Shown here in pieces: positions 52,058-60,681 of a DNA stretch of 64,000 nucleotides. How positions within the stretch are numbered: the first letter of the stretch is position 1; each line of letters begins with the position of its first letter. Source of the stretch: Microbacterium sp. SMR1 (GTDB taxonomy: Bacteria; Actinomycetota; Actinomycetes; Actinomycetales; Microbacteriaceae). The translations under genes and the position numbers were made by a program. The stretch is from positions 434,001 to 498,000 of the forward strand of contig NZ_QMBN01000001.1 in the NCBI RefSeq assembly GCF_003289625.1, written 5' to 3'. The notes beneath the pieces are model-generated. The model was not told where the DNA came from and ran no database searches. It worked only from the letters and a program-made list of their open reading frames with translations.

Positions 52058-54988
52058 GTGATCGAGAGGGCAGCGCCGTCGTGGCGCGCCGTCCTGGCGC
52101 CGGCGGCGTCGGGTGAGAACGCGGTCGCCCTGGGCGTGCAGCTGCGCCAGCGAGAAAGCGCCGCCGCCGCTCATTGGGGGCCGCGTCGGGTGCTTCCGGC
52201 GACCCCGCGGAGCGTCGCCACCTCCGACGGCGAGCTCCGGCTCGCGGTGCGTCCGCTCTCTCGCAGCGGAACCAGTGGCCGATGGGTGCAGGGCGACGAG
52301 AGCTGGGAATCGCTGCGACGTGGTGCGTGGCGGGTCGATCCGGTGCGCGCGCGCTGGTTCTCGACGCTGTACGGCATCGCGCATGACGCTCGGCTGCTCG
52401 GCGGCTACGGCGACTCGGAGTGGTTGACGCTCGACGGCGCCGACTCCGAGCTCCTCTGGCCCCACCTTCGCGCCGCGGCCGGTCTCGGCATCCCGATCGT
52501 ACCGACCCGACCCGATCAGCAGGTGCTCCTGGCCGACGGCGCGTCGATCGAGGTGCGGGTGGACAGCGTCGACGGTGACCTGCAGCTCACGCCCGTCGTT
52601 CGGTTCGCCGGCGGTGAGGAAACCGCTGCGCATGCGCGTCCGCTCGGACATGTCGGCGTCTACGGCGCCAGCCAGGTCGCGGATGGCCTGCGGGTGGTGT
52701 TCGCGCCGGTGGGCTTCGGCTCGGGTGTCCGATCTCTCCTGGCGGCCGGCGACTCGATCCGCGTTCCCGCGGCGGATCGCGAAGAGTTCCTCCGCGAGGC
52801 ATACCCCAGATTGGCCCGCGAGACGGTCGTCGTGCCCGCACCGGGAGTCCGACTGCCCCCGCCCGAACGCACGACGGTCGTCGTCACCGTCGATCACGGC
52901 CCGCGCGATGAGCTCGCGTACGCGTTCGCCTGGCAGGTGCCCGGCGCGGGCCGCGTCGCGTGGGACGCCGCCGCGGGATCGGCGTCCGCCGACCACGAGC
53001 TCCGAGTGGCCCTCGAGGCGGCGTGGGCGAGCGCTACGGACGACCCGTTCGTGCCCGAAGGAACCCGCAGCGGCGTCGAGGCGGCGGAGTTCACGACCGA
53101 GGTGCTGCCGGTGCTGCAGGCGCTCGACGGGGTCCGCGTCGAGGTGTCGGGCGTGACGCGGTCGTATCGGGAGCTTTCGGGCGACCCGCGCATCACCGTG
53201 AAGACGGTCGAGACCACCGACGCGGACTGGTTCGACCTCGGCGTGCACGTCGAGGTCGAGGGACGCCGCGTTCCGTTCCGTCCCCTGTTCACCGCCCTCG
53301 CGCAGCGTCGGAAGAAGATGCTGCTGTCCGATGGTGCGTACTTCTCCCTCTCGCATCCGGCACTCGACCGTCTGCGCGAGCTCATCGAGGATTCGCGCGA
53401 CCTGGTCGAATGGGAGACCGGCAGCGCCCGCGTCAGCCGCTATCAGGTGGAGCTCTGGACGGCGTTCGAGGACGTCGCCGACGAGGCGGAGCCGGCCGTG
53501 CGGTGGCGTGCGGCCGTCGACGACTTCCGCGATGCGGCAGCCGAGAGGGTGCCGGTCGCCGCCGAGGAGGCGCCGGTCGGCGTCGTCACCGCCCTGCGGC
53601 CCTACCAGCACGAGGGTTTCGTATGGCTCGCGACACTGCGCGATGCGCGCCTGGGGGGCATCCTGGCCGATGACATGGGGCTCGGCAAGACTCTGCAGCT
53701 CCTCGCGCTGCTCGAGCGCGAGCGCGAGCGCGGTTCGAGTCGGCCCGCGCTCGTCGTCGCGCCGGCCTCGGTGGTGTCGGCATGGCGCGACGAAGCTGCA
53801 CGTCATGCCCCGGGCCTGCGCGCTGTCGTGGTCGACGGTGTGGGGGCCGCGCTCGAGCGGATCGAGGCGGATCTCGTCCTGACCTCCTATGCGCTGCTCC
53901 GCCTCGATGCCGCCGCGTACGCCGAGCGCGAGTGGTCGACGGTCGTGCTCGATGAGGCGCAGTACGTCAAGAACCCGCGGACGCGCGTGCACCGCGCCGT
54001 TCTCGGCCTGCGTGCCGATGTCGTCTTCGCTGCCACCGGCACACCGCTCGAGAACAGTCTGACCGACCTCTGGGCGATCCTGTCGCTGACGAGCCCCGGC
54101 CTCTTCCCCTCGGCCCGACGCTTCCGGGAGGAGTATGTACAGCCGATCGAGCGTGGCCGTGTCGACGAGAACCTCGAAGGGGGCCCCGCGCGCGAACGCC
54201 GGCTTGCGCGGCTGCGGCGGCGCATCCGGCCGTTCCTGCTCCGACGCACGAAGGATGTCGTGGCTCCCGAGTTGCCGCCTCGGCAGGAGCAGGACGTGCG
54301 CGTCGAGCTCTCGAGCGGTCACCGTGCCGTCTACGAGCGCGTGCTGCAGCGGGAGCGCCGGAAGGTGCTCGGGCTGCTGGACGATCTCGACAGCCAGCGG
54401 TTCATCGTCTTCCGATCCCTGACTCTTCTGCGCATGCTCGCGCTCGCGCCCGCTCTCGTGGACGCCGGTGGGCCGGGTCTCGTCCCGAGCAAGCTCGAGG
54501 CGCTCCGCGGGCGCTTGGACGAGGTGATCGCCGAGGGGCACCGAGCGCTCGTGTTCAGTCAGTTCACCTCGTTCCTCGACATCGTCGAAGCCGACCTCCG
54601 GGCGCGCGGCACCGGAGTGGTCCGCCTCGACGGTTCGACGAGCAACCGGGCGGCGGTGGTGGAAGCGTTTCGGAAGTGCGATGACCCGGTGTTCCTCATC
54701 AGCCTCAAAGCGGGCGGCGTGGGGCTGACCCTCACGGAGGCCGACTACGTCTTCCTGCTCGATCCCTGGTGGAATCCGGCGGCCGAGCAGCAGGCGATCG
54801 ATCGCACGCACCGCATCGGCCAAGACCGGCCAGTGAGCGTGTACCGCCTGATCGCGGCGGGCACGATCGAGGAGAAGGTGGTGGAGCTGCAGCGGCGCAA
54901 GGCACGACTCGTCGGTGCGGTCCTCGACGCCGACGGCGCGTTCTCGAACGCCCTGACCGCCGACGACATCCGCCTCCTGCTGGCGTGA
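52058..54988 (+). CDS. SNF2-family DEAD/H-box ATPase without SWIM finger
   Basis: A 976-residue Swi2/Snf2-type ATPase. The N-terminal 500 residues match the accessory region of bacterial SNF2 proteins, and the motor follows: motif I ILADDMGLGKT (near residue 540), motif II VLDEAQYVKN, motif III FAATGTPLENSL, and the C-terminal lobe with VFSQFTSFLDI, LKAGGVGLTLTEADYV and DRTHRIGQDRPV. The SWIM zinc finger (CxC...CxH) that usually begins this family is absent: the protein starts where the post-SWIM region does. No upstream start in frame exists, so it is a natural short form or a truncated gene. The role is probably DNA or nucleoprotein remodelling. Confidence 0.92.
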   Translation: MIERAAPSWRAVLAPAASGENAVALGVQLRQRESAAAAHWGPRRVLPATPRSVATSDGELRLAVRPLSRSGTSGRWVQGDESWESLRRGAWRVDPVRARWFSTLYGIAHDARLLGGYGDSEWLTLDGADSELLWPHLRAAAGLGIPIVPTRPDQQVLLADGASIEVRVDSVDGDLQLTPVVRFAGGEETAAHARPLGHVGVYGASQVADGLRVVFAPVGFGSGVRSLLAAGDSIRVPAADREEFLREAYPRLARETVVVPAPGVRLPPPERTTVVVTVDHGPRDELAYAFAWQVPGAGRVAWDAAAGSASADHELRVALEAAWASATDDPFVPEGTRSGVEAAEFTTEVLPVLQALDGVRVEVSGVTRSYRELSGDPRITVKTVETTDADWFDLGVHVEVEGRRVPFRPLFTALAQRRKKMLLSDGAYFSLSHPALDRLRELIEDSRDLVEWETGSARVSRYQVELWTAFEDVADEAEPAVRWRAAVDDFRDAAAERVPVAAEEAPVGVVTALRPYQHEGFVWLATLRDARLGGILADDMGLGKTLQLLALLERERERGSSRPALVVAPASVVSAWRDEAARHAPGLRAVVVDGVGAALERIEADLVLTSYALLRLDAAAYAEREWSTVVLDEAQYVKNPRTRVHRAVLGLRADVVFAATGTPLENSLTDLWAILSLTSPGLFPSARRFREEYVQPIERGRVDENLEGGPARERRLARLRRRIRPFLLRRTKDVVAPELPPRQEQDVRVELSSGHRAVYERVLQRERRKVLGLLDDLDSQRFIVFRSLTLLRMLALAPALVDAGGPGLVPSKLEALRGRLDEVIAEGHRALVFSQFTSFLDIVEADLRARGTGVVRLDGSTSNRAAVVEAFRKCDDPVFLISLKAGGVGLTLTEADYVFLLDPWWNPAAEQQAIDRTHRIGQDRPVSVYRLIAAGTIEEKVVELQRRKARLVGAVLDADGAFSNALTADDIRLLLA

Positions 54989-55092
54989 GCTTCCCCTCGC
55001 ATCGACGTCGGGTGAACTGACACGGCCCACGGCGGGCGGGGGTCGCCGACGCCTCACGTAGACTCGACCAGTCGCAACAGGAGGTCATCGTC

Positions 55093-56661
55093 ATGCGCAT
55101 CACAGGCCTGGGACACGCCGGAATGTTCATCGAGACGGCAGGGGGCAGCATCCTCTGCGACCCGGTCGTCGGACCGAGCTTCTTCGGCTCGTGGTTCCCG
55201 TTCCCCGACAACCGGGGCCTCGACTGGGAGCGCTTCGGGCGCGCCGACTTCCTGTACATCTCGCACCGGCACCGCGATCACTTCGACCCCGCGCTGCTGC
55301 GCGCGCACGTCCCCACCGACATCCGCGTGCTTCTGCCGGACTACCCGACCGACGATCTCGAACGCGATCTCCGCGATCTCGGGTACGACAACATCATCTA
55401 CACGCAGGCGGGTGTGCCCCTGGAGTTCGGCGACCTCAAGGTCATGGTCACGCCCCTGCGCGCCCCGAGCGACGGCCCGATCGGCGACTCGTCCCTGTCG
55501 GTCGACGACGGCACCGCCTCGGTGCTGAACCAGAACGACTCCCACCCGCTGGATCTCGAGAAGCTGATGTCGTTCGGCAAGCCCGAGGCCTACTTCACCC
55601 AGGTCTCCGGCGCGATCTGGTGGCCGATGGTCTACGACCTGCCGCAGGACGCGAAGCAGAACTTCGCTCAGCTCAAGCGCGATGCGCAGAACAAGCGCGC
55701 GATGTACTACATCGACAAGGTCGACGCGCCTCACGTCTTCCCGATGGCCGGACCGCCGATGTTCCTGCGCGAAGAGCTCTTCCGTTACAACGGCTGGGGC
55801 GAGCAGAACGACTCGATCTTCACCGATCAGGCGCAGTTCCTCGCGCATATGGCCGAAGAGCGTCCCGACCAGAAGGGCTACCTGTTCGTTCCGGGAACGC
55901 AGGTCGATCTCAACGACGGCGTGCTGGAGGTCACCCAGACGCTGTACACGGATGCCGAGATCGAGCGCATCTTCTCGGACAAGTGGGCCTACCTCGCCGA
56001 GCAGCGCGACAGTCGTCAGGCCGAGGTCCGCGCCGAGATCGAGCGTCGCGCCCCGATCCTGCCGCCGGATGAGATGCTGGCTGCGATCAAGCAGTGGTGG
56101 GAGCCGCTTCTGCGCCGCGCGCGGACGATCCGCAACGGTGTGGGCGGGATGGTGCGCTTCCGCATCGGCGAGCTCGACATGGTGGTCGACTTCCCGAAGG
56201 CGAAGGTCCGCGAGTACGCCGGTGAGGAGTGCGTCTACTGGTACACGATCCCCGCCGACCTGGTGTCGACGAACATCCGCGACCACGAGATCGACTGGTC
56301 GAACTCGATCTTCCTGTCGATGCAGTTCGAGGTCGGCCGCAGCGGCAAGTTCAACGAGTTCCTCACGACGTTCTTGAAGTGCCTGTCCCGTGATCGCATC
56401 GAGTACGTCGAGAACTGGTACGCCGAGCAGTCGGATCAGACCGAGGATGCCGAACTGGGCGACTGGACCGTGCAGCGCCGGTGCCCGCACCTGCGAGCAG
56501 ACCTCACGAAGACGGGCAAGATCGAGGACGGTGTGCTCACCTGCTCGCTGCACGACTGGAAGTGGGACCTCGCGACCGGGCGATGCCTGACCACCCAGGG
56601 ACACCCGATTCGCGCGAGCCGCATCATCGAGACCGCGAACGCGACCAACCCCGCCGCCTGA
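55093..56661 (+). CDS. metallo-beta-lactamase-fold protein with C-terminal Rieske domain
   Basis: A 522-residue protein. The N-terminal MBL-fold hydrolase has the metal motif SHRHRDHFD (H58, H60, D62, H63), and the region to about residue 250 resembles UlaG/CMP-sialate-hydroxylase-like MBL domains. A middle region without recognised motif follows. The C-terminus is a Rieske 2Fe-2S domain with C464-x-H466 (CPH) and C484-x2-H487 (CSLH). The order MBL-then-Rieske is the reverse of CMP-Neu5Ac hydroxylase. The substrate is unknown; a redox or oxygenase role is inferred from the cluster. TAGACT lies at 55059 and CAGGAGG upstream of the ATG. It ends convergently with the crt operon. Confidence 0.87.
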   Translation: MRITGLGHAGMFIETAGGSILCDPVVGPSFFGSWFPFPDNRGLDWERFGRADFLYISHRHRDHFDPALLRAHVPTDIRVLLPDYPTDDLERDLRDLGYDNIIYTQAGVPLEFGDLKVMVTPLRAPSDGPIGDSSLSVDDGTASVLNQNDSHPLDLEKLMSFGKPEAYFTQVSGAIWWPMVYDLPQDAKQNFAQLKRDAQNKRAMYYIDKVDAPHVFPMAGPPMFLREELFRYNGWGEQNDSIFTDQAQFLAHMAEERPDQKGYLFVPGTQVDLNDGVLEVTQTLYTDAEIERIFSDKWAYLAEQRDSRQAEVRAEIERRAPILPPDEMLAAIKQWWEPLLRRARTIRNGVGGMVRFRIGELDMVVDFPKAKVREYAGEECVYWYTIPADLVSTNIRDHEIDWSNSIFLSMQFEVGRSGKFNEFLTTFLKCLSRDRIEYVENWYAEQSDQTEDAELGDWTVQRRCPHLRADLTKTGKIEDGVLTCSLHDWKWDLATGRCLTTQGHPIRASRIIETANATNPAA

Positions 56662-56679
56662 TCTCGTCAGCGCCGAACG

Positions 56680-56714
56680 GGTGGTGGCCGATCACGACGT
56701 GATCAGCCACCACC
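56680..56714. terminator. bidirectional terminator at the end of the crt operon
   Basis: A 16-bp stem (56680-56695 with 56699-56714, one mismatch that is a G-U wobble in the leftward transcript) with a 3-nt loop. It overlaps the last codons of crtEb and ends both convergent units. Confidence 0.7.
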
Positions 56715-57567
56715 AGACGAGCAGCAGGGTGACGAGGAAGCCGCCGAGCTGGTTGAGCCAGAGAAAGCGGTCCCAGCCCGCGGTGGCTCGTTCGCACGTC
56801 TCGTCGGTGATGTTCCGGAACGGCCACAGCGTGATGAGGTACGGGACCGCCACGAGAGCCGCAAGCGGGCCCGGCCAGCTGGTCGCGAGCATGAGAACGC
56901 CGGCGAGGGCGTAGCAGCCCAGCGCGAACCTCACGGTCCAGCGCGCGCCGCGCACGGTCGCGATGGACGCGATCCCCGCCTCGCGGTCGGCCTGGACGTC
57001 CTGTACGGCCCCGAACGCGTGCGAGGCGACGCCCCACGCGGCGAAGCCCAGCAGGATGAGGACGAGCTGCCACGTCCAGGTCGCGCCGGTGAGGACCAGC
57101 CCGTACACGGCGGGGGAGAAGAAGTGGATGCTGCTCGTGATCGAGTCGGCGAACGGTCGCTCTTTCAGCCGGAGCGGGGGAGCGCTGTAGAACACGACGA
57201 AGAACAGGCTCGCGGCGAGGACGAGCCAGGACAGCGGGGAGCCGACCGCGACGAGATAGGCCACGAACGGCAAGCACGACAGGGCGGCGGCCCAGAGCGT
57301 CGCAAGGTGCACCCGCCGGTCGAGGATGGCGCCGTGCGCGCCGCCCTTCCGCGGGTTCCGCAGGTCGGACTCGTAGTCGAAGACGTCGTTGATGCCGTAC
57401 ATCGCGAGGTTGTACGGGACGAGGAAGAACAGGGTGCCGATGAGCAGCGTCGCGTCGATCTGGCGAGTGGTGAGGAGGTACGCCGCGGCGAACGGGTAGG
57501 CGGTGTTGATCCAGCTCACCGGGCGGGAGGCGACGAGGAGCTGGCGCGCGAGCGCGGGGGCGGTCAT
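56692..57567 (-). CDS. crtEb: UbiA-family prenyltransferase, lycopene elongase
   Basis: A 291-residue membrane prenyltransferase. Two Asp-rich motifs, NDVFDYESD (60-68) and DVQADREAG, bind prenyl diphosphate and Mg. About eight membrane helices are seen. Its position as the last gene of crtE-B-I-Ye-Yf-Eb matches corynebacterial CrtEb and related enzymes that add two C5 units to lycopene to make C50 flavuxanthin-type products. I chose the ATG at 57567, which overlaps the crtYf stop (ATGA); the longer frame reads into crtYf. Confidence 0.92.
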   Translation of the reverse strand: MTAPALARQLLVASRPVSWINTAYPFAAAYLLTTRQIDATLLIGTLFFLVPYNLAMYGINDVFDYESDLRNPRKGGAHGAILDRRVHLATLWAAALSCLPFVAYLVAVGSPLSWLVLAASLFFVVFYSAPPLRLKERPFADSITSSIHFFSPAVYGLVLTGATWTWQLVLILLGFAAWGVASHAFGAVQDVQADREAGIASIATVRGARWTVRFALGCYALAGVLMLATSWPGPLAALVAVPYLITLWPFRNITDETCERATAGWDRFLWLNQLGGFLVTLLLVWWWLITS

Positions 57568-57866
57568 CGTTTCGGCTTCTCCAAGAGGGTCGCGACGGCA
57601 GGCACCAGGAAGGCCGCGCACAGCGGGTAGGCGAAGTCTTCGAGCGGCGCGAGTCCGATTCGGATGCCGCTCAGGTGCTCTTCCGGATAGGTGAAGAGCC
57701 CGGCGGCGATCATCACGTTATCGAATACCGCCGTCAGCAGGAGGAGCACGACCGCGGCGACCGAGGACCAGGCCATGCGGGCGGCGAAGCGCGGGCGCCG
57801 AGCGGACATCGCTGTCACGACGACGGTCACGAGGACGAAGGGGATGACGATGAGGGGATAGGTCAT
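57564..57866 (-). CDS. crtYf: C50 carotenoid epsilon-cyclase subunit CrtYf
   Basis: A 100-residue protein with three membrane helices. It contains the cyclase motif as APLEDFAYP, the counterpart of 'PLEE/D' in heterodimeric lycopene cyclases. It needs its partner CrtYe to cyclise the C50 precursor. The ATG at 57866 overlaps the crtYe stop by 4 nt, and its own stop overlaps crtEb in the same way. A long open frame running through it in the same direction is not coding upstream. Confidence 0.9.
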   Translation of the reverse strand: MTYPLIVIPFVLVTVVVTAMSARRPRFAARMAWSSVAAVVLLLLTAVFDNVMIAAGLFTYPEEHLSGIRIGLAPLEDFAYPLCAAFLVPAVATLLEKPKR

Positions 57867-58210
57867 GGCGCGACATCCCTCCAGCGGGGCTCGTGCGGCC
57901 GTCCCTCGTGCCGGCGCCGCGCGCCGCCGTAGGCGACCAGCGCGAGGTAGCTGAGGAAGAGGAGGAAGACCGGCTCTTCGAGCGGCAGGTGCGGGGCGAG
58001 ATCGACACCGAGCAGCGCGGGGCTGTCGCCCTTGACGAACACGCCCGTTGCGATGCCGACAGCGTCCCACAGCAGGAAGAATGCCGTGCCGAGCACAGAG
58101 GCGATCACCGTGCGTCGACGGTCGCGCCAGAACGCCAGGCGGAACCGACGATCGAGCAGCCCGACACCGCAGAGCGATACGAGCAGGGCGAGCAGGTACA
58201 GGCCCGGCAC
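57863..58210 (-). CDS. crtYe: C50 carotenoid epsilon-cyclase subunit CrtYe
   Basis: A 115-residue protein with three membrane helices and the motif LPLEEPVFLLF, the 'PLEEP' cyclase signature of CrtYc/CrtYe-type subunits. The basic C-terminal tail ends in EPRWRDVAP. The start is GTG, 3 bp after the crtI stop. With CrtYf it would form the rings of the C50 carotenoid. Confidence 0.9.
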   Translation of the reverse strand: MPGLYLLALLVSLCGVGLLDRRFRLAFWRDRRRTVIASVLGTAFFLLWDAVGIATGVFVKGDSPALLGVDLAPHLPLEEPVFLLFLSYLALVAYGGARRRHEGRPHEPRWRDVAP

Positions 58211-58213
58211 CGC

Positions 58214-59809
58214 TCAGCCGGTGGGGGCAGCGGGCTCGGGCAGCGGGCCGGCGGTCGTGTCTCCGCGCAGGCGCTTGACGACGAGCTCTGCCGAGATCAG
58301 GCACATCGGCAGCCCGATGCCCGGGAGCACGGAGGCGCCGGCGTAGTAGAGACCGGCAACCTTCTTGGAGGCGTTCCCCGGGCGGAACAACGCGCTCTGT
58401 CCCAGCGTGTGCGCGAGTCCCAGGGAGTTTCCGCGCCACGCCCCGAGGTCGCGCGCGAAGTCCGCGGGTGCGATCGTGCGGCGGACGCGTACGCGAGAAG
58501 CGAGATCGTCCACCCCGGTCCACTGCGCGATCTGCTCGATCGCCCGGTCGGCGGCGGCTTCGATCGCGGCGTCGCCGGCCCCGTCGACACCTCCGCGGCC
58601 GAGTTCGGGGTCGGCCGGGATGGGAACCAGGACGAACAGGTTCTCCGATCCGGCGGGAGCGACGGTGTCGTCGGTCGCGCTGGGACGGCACACGTACAGG
58701 GACGCGGGATCGGGGATGTGGGTGTCCCGTCCCGAGATCGCATCGAAGTTCTCGCGCCAACCGCGGGTGAAGAGCAGGGTGTGGTGCGACAGCTCGGGCA
58801 GTTCGCCCTCGACGCCGAGGAGGATCAGCAGCGCGCCGAAGCTCGGCGTGCGCTTGCGCCACCAGCGCTCGGGGTACGTCTGCCGCTCGGGAGGGAGCAG
58901 GACCGTCTCGGTGTGGTGCAGATCGGCTGCGGACACCACGATGTCGGCGGCGACCTCGCTCGTGTCGGCCAGACGGACCCCGCGGGCGCTGCCGTCCGCG
59001 GCGGTGAGGATCTGCGCGACGGCGGTGCCGGTGCGCACCTCGACGCCGCGTTCGCGCGCCAAGCGCTCGATCGCCGCGATGATCTCGGTGAAGCCGCCGC
59101 GCGGGTACAGCACGGCGTCGTCGAGGTCGAGGTGGCTCATGAGGTGGTAGAGGCTCGGCACGTCATACGGCGACGAGCCGAGGAAGACCGCGGGGTAGCC
59201 GAGGACCTGGCGCAGCATCGGGTCCTCGAACCGGCTGTCGACGAACCGGTTCAGCGAGCGGGTGAGCAGCGGAGCGAGCGTCGGGATGCGCCGCAGGATG
59301 TCGGGGTCGCGGAGCCCCTCGGACGAGGCGTACGTGTCGTACAGGAACTTCGATACCGCGAGGTCGTAGGCGTCGGCAGCGGAATCGAGGTATTCGTCCA
59401 GTCGTGCGCCGGCACCGGGCTCACGGCTCTCGAACAGCGCTGTCGCCTCGGCTCGCCCCGACACGACGTCGATGTGATCTCCGATGCCGTCGCCCTCGGG
59501 CTCCGCGTAGACGCGATAGGCCGGGACCAGGGGGACCAGGTCGAGTTCAGCCGCCGCCGTCGTCCCGAGCAGGGCGAAGAAGTGCTCGAAGACCTCGGGC
59601 ATGAGGTACCAGCTCGGCCCGGTGTCGAACCGGAAGCCGTCGCGCTCCCATGTGCCGGCCCGTCCGCCCGTCTCCTCCCGCGCCTCGATAACCGTCACGG
59701 CGTAACCCTCATCGGCCAGCAGCGCAGCCGTGGCGAGACCGGCGATGCCGCCGCCGATCACGACGACGCGCGAGCCGGGCGCGGGGCGCTGCGATCGTGC
59801 CCGGGTCAT
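58214..59809 (-). CDS. crtI: phytoene desaturase
   Basis: A 531-residue FAD-dependent desaturase turning phytoene into lycopene. The N-terminal FAD-binding motif VVVIGGGIAGLATAALLA (G19-G24) is followed by the conserved RAGTWERDGFRFDTGPSWYL (20 residues). The C-terminal carotenoid-oxidoreductase signature is seen around GLYYAGASVLPGIGLPMCL. The stop is 3 bp from the crtYe start, and its own start overlaps crtB by 4 nt. Confidence 0.96.
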   Translation of the reverse strand: MTRARSQRPAPGSRVVVIGGGIAGLATAALLADEGYAVTVIEAREETGGRAGTWERDGFRFDTGPSWYLMPEVFEHFFALLGTTAAAELDLVPLVPAYRVYAEPEGDGIGDHIDVVSGRAEATALFESREPGAGARLDEYLDSAADAYDLAVSKFLYDTYASSEGLRDPDILRRIPTLAPLLTRSLNRFVDSRFEDPMLRQVLGYPAVFLGSSPYDVPSLYHLMSHLDLDDAVLYPRGGFTEIIAAIERLARERGVEVRTGTAVAQILTAADGSARGVRLADTSEVAADIVVSAADLHHTETVLLPPERQTYPERWWRKRTPSFGALLILLGVEGELPELSHHTLLFTRGWRENFDAISGRDTHIPDPASLYVCRPSATDDTVAPAGSENLFVLVPIPADPELGRGGVDGAGDAAIEAAADRAIEQIAQWTGVDDLASRVRVRRTIAPADFARDLGAWRGNSLGLAHTLGQSALFRPGNASKKVAGLYYAGASVLPGIGLPMCLISAELVVKRLRGDTTAGPLPEPAAPTG

Positions 59810-60681
59810 GCGCCGGCTCGCAGGGGAGCGGCGCCGACCGTCGCGCGAGCGGCCAGGCCGAGCTTCACGGTGTTCGGTACGCGGACTCGCTGGTCGGTGT
59901 CACCGGCCCGTCGCAGGCGGCGGGAGAGCGCCGTGAACAGATCGTGCGCTGCAGTGACGGCGCGTCGGCAGTCCGCCGGCAGGCGCGGGATGATGGCGCC
60001 GGCCGCGTCGAGGTCTGCGTCGATACGGTCGAGCACTTCCACGCGCGAGGCGGTGCCGTCGGCGCCGTCGACACCGAGGTAGTCGCGGCCGAGGGATCCG
60101 ACGTCGTGGGGGAGATCACGCAAGAAGTTCACGTCCTGGAATGCGGCGCCGAGGCGACGTGCGCCGTCGACGAGATCGGGGTCGGCGGGGCGCGGGTGCG
60201 AGCCGCCGGCGTTGACGAAGGTCTGGAGGCACATCAGTCCGACGACTTCGGCCGAACCATAGACGTAGGAGGCGTGCGAGCCCGCGTCGTGGGACGACAC
60301 CTCGAGATCGGTCCGCATCGAGGAGAAGAAGGGTCGCACGAGGTCTGCGCCGATACCGCACTCCCGCGCCGTCGACGCGAACGCGTGGACGATGAGGTTC
60401 GCGCTGAAGCCCTCCTCGACCGCCAGGAGCGTCTCCTCCTCGAGCGCGTCCAGGACGCGTCGTTGTGCCGTCAGGGGCATCCCGGCCTGCTCGGCGGATC
60501 CGTCGACGATCTCGTCGGCCACGCGAACCAGGGCGTAGATGTTCCGCACGTGCGGACGCACGCGCGGCCCCAGGAGCCGCGCAGCGAGCCCGAACGAGGT
60601 CGAGTAGGCCGAGATCACGACGGCTGCGGCGTCACGCGCGGTTCGGTCGTACAGGGCGATCGCGGAGTGGTCGGGAGTCAC
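59806..60681 (-). CDS. crtB: phytoene synthase
   Basis: A 291-residue squalene/phytoene synthase joining two geranylgeranyl diphosphates head to head. The first Asp-rich motif is ADEIVD (D56, D60) and the second lies in QDVNFLRDLPHDV. YVYGSAEVVGLMCL is the other family segment. It starts with GTG overlapping the crtE stop. Downstream of CrtE and upstream of CrtI, it completes the route to lycopene. Confidence 0.96.
   Translation of the reverse strand: MTPDHSAIALYDRTARDAAAVVISAYSTSFGLAARLLGPRVRPHVRNIYALVRVADEIVDGSAEQAGMPLTAQRRVLDALEEETLLAVEEGFSANLIVHAFASTARECGIGADLVRPFFSSMRTDLEVSSHDAGSHASYVYGSAEVVGLMCLQTFVNAGGSHPRPADPDLVDGARRLGAAFQDVNFLRDLPHDVGSLGRDYLGVDGADGTASRVEVLDRIDADLDAAGAIIPRLPADCRRAVTAAHDLFTALSRRLRRAGDTDQRVRVPNTVKLGLAARATVGAAPLRAGA

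Noticed and set aside
51800-55057. Long minus-strand frame opposite the SNF2 gene
   Set aside because: It is an antisense shadow created by GC-rich third positions; the plus-strand product carries all helicase motifs.
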